IMG/VR virus record: IMGVR_UViG_3300008339_000021
Span: 26,206-90,205 of that record
Direction: 5' to 3' (one strand)
DNA from: a virus
DNA: 64,000 bases
The notes below the pieces were generated by a model that did no database searches, was not told the origin of the DNA, and was given only the letters and a program-made list of their open reading frames with translations. Below, piece after piece: positions 63,983 to 64,000 of this stretch (within the stretch, counting starts at the first letter, position 1; every line of letters starts with the position of its first letter). The translations under genes were made by a program, and so were the position numbers.

Positions 63983-64000
63983 AAAAAATATTTGAATAAA

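Overview
The window is a contiguous piece of a tailed-phage genome. Every supported gene lies on the minus strand, so transcription runs from high to low coordinates. The DNA is very AT-rich, genes are packed end to end (many TGATG, TAATG or ATGA junctions), and start codons follow A-rich leaders instead of Shine-Dalgarno sequences, as is usual for Bacteroidota and their phages. The terminase, portal, scaffold and capsid block, an IHF/HU-like gene near the terminase, connector/ring-like proteins, a long stabilisation/muzzle-like protein and a run of giant proteins behind it all resemble crAss-like podoviruses (Crassvirales) or close relatives. I infer a virulent or environmental crAss-like phage of a Bacteroidota host. 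The family assignment rests on gene order and protein style read by eye, not on a search.

Layout in transcription order. 64000-61579: five small beta-rich virion or decoration proteins. 61511-59637: a lysis cassette with holin, a small membrane protein, a charged protein, a zinc amidase and a 52-residue gene, closed by a terminator. 59525-54641: a packaging operon with a winged-helix protein, an IHF/HU-like protein, a zinc ribbon, a PD-(D/E)XK nuclease, a small conserved gene and TerL. 54635-48884: portal, scaffold and major capsid protein, ending at a strong terminator. 48803-45188: a capsid-associated protein and a cluster of about nine small, very basic proteins. 45184-35875: a connector, a Dps/ferritin-like protein, and Cys-rich head or fibre proteins. 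35763-27953: ring/connector proteins and the muzzle-like protein. 27953-1: giant proteins that look like virion cargo. These include a papain-like peptidase, a 2542-residue polyvalent protein with three ADP-ribosyltransferase-like domains, a metallopeptidase motif and a nucleotidyltransferase, Gly/Met/Gln-rich proteins, and a 2285-residue protein carrying a PD-(D/E)XK nuclease.

How it fits together: DNA is packaged by TerL through the portal into a capsid built by MCP and scaffold. The small basic proteins and the Dps-like protein may help organise or protect the packaged DNA. The connector, muzzle and fibres form the short tail. The giant proteins are probably packed in the virion and ejected into the host, where their enzymatic domains would act early in infection. 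The most notable system is this cargo set: a multi-ART polyvalent effector next to a papain-like peptidase, with neighbours sharing a short C-terminal 'LT..EI..Y..GGY' type motif.

There is no stretch above 300 bases without a gene. The larger gaps (about 60-110 bases) hold terminators and a recurring GTATATTA promoter-like motif. I found no tRNA or rRNA genes, CRISPR arrays, insertion sequences, integrase or origin. No RNA-polymerase DxDGD motif is visible in the giant proteins.
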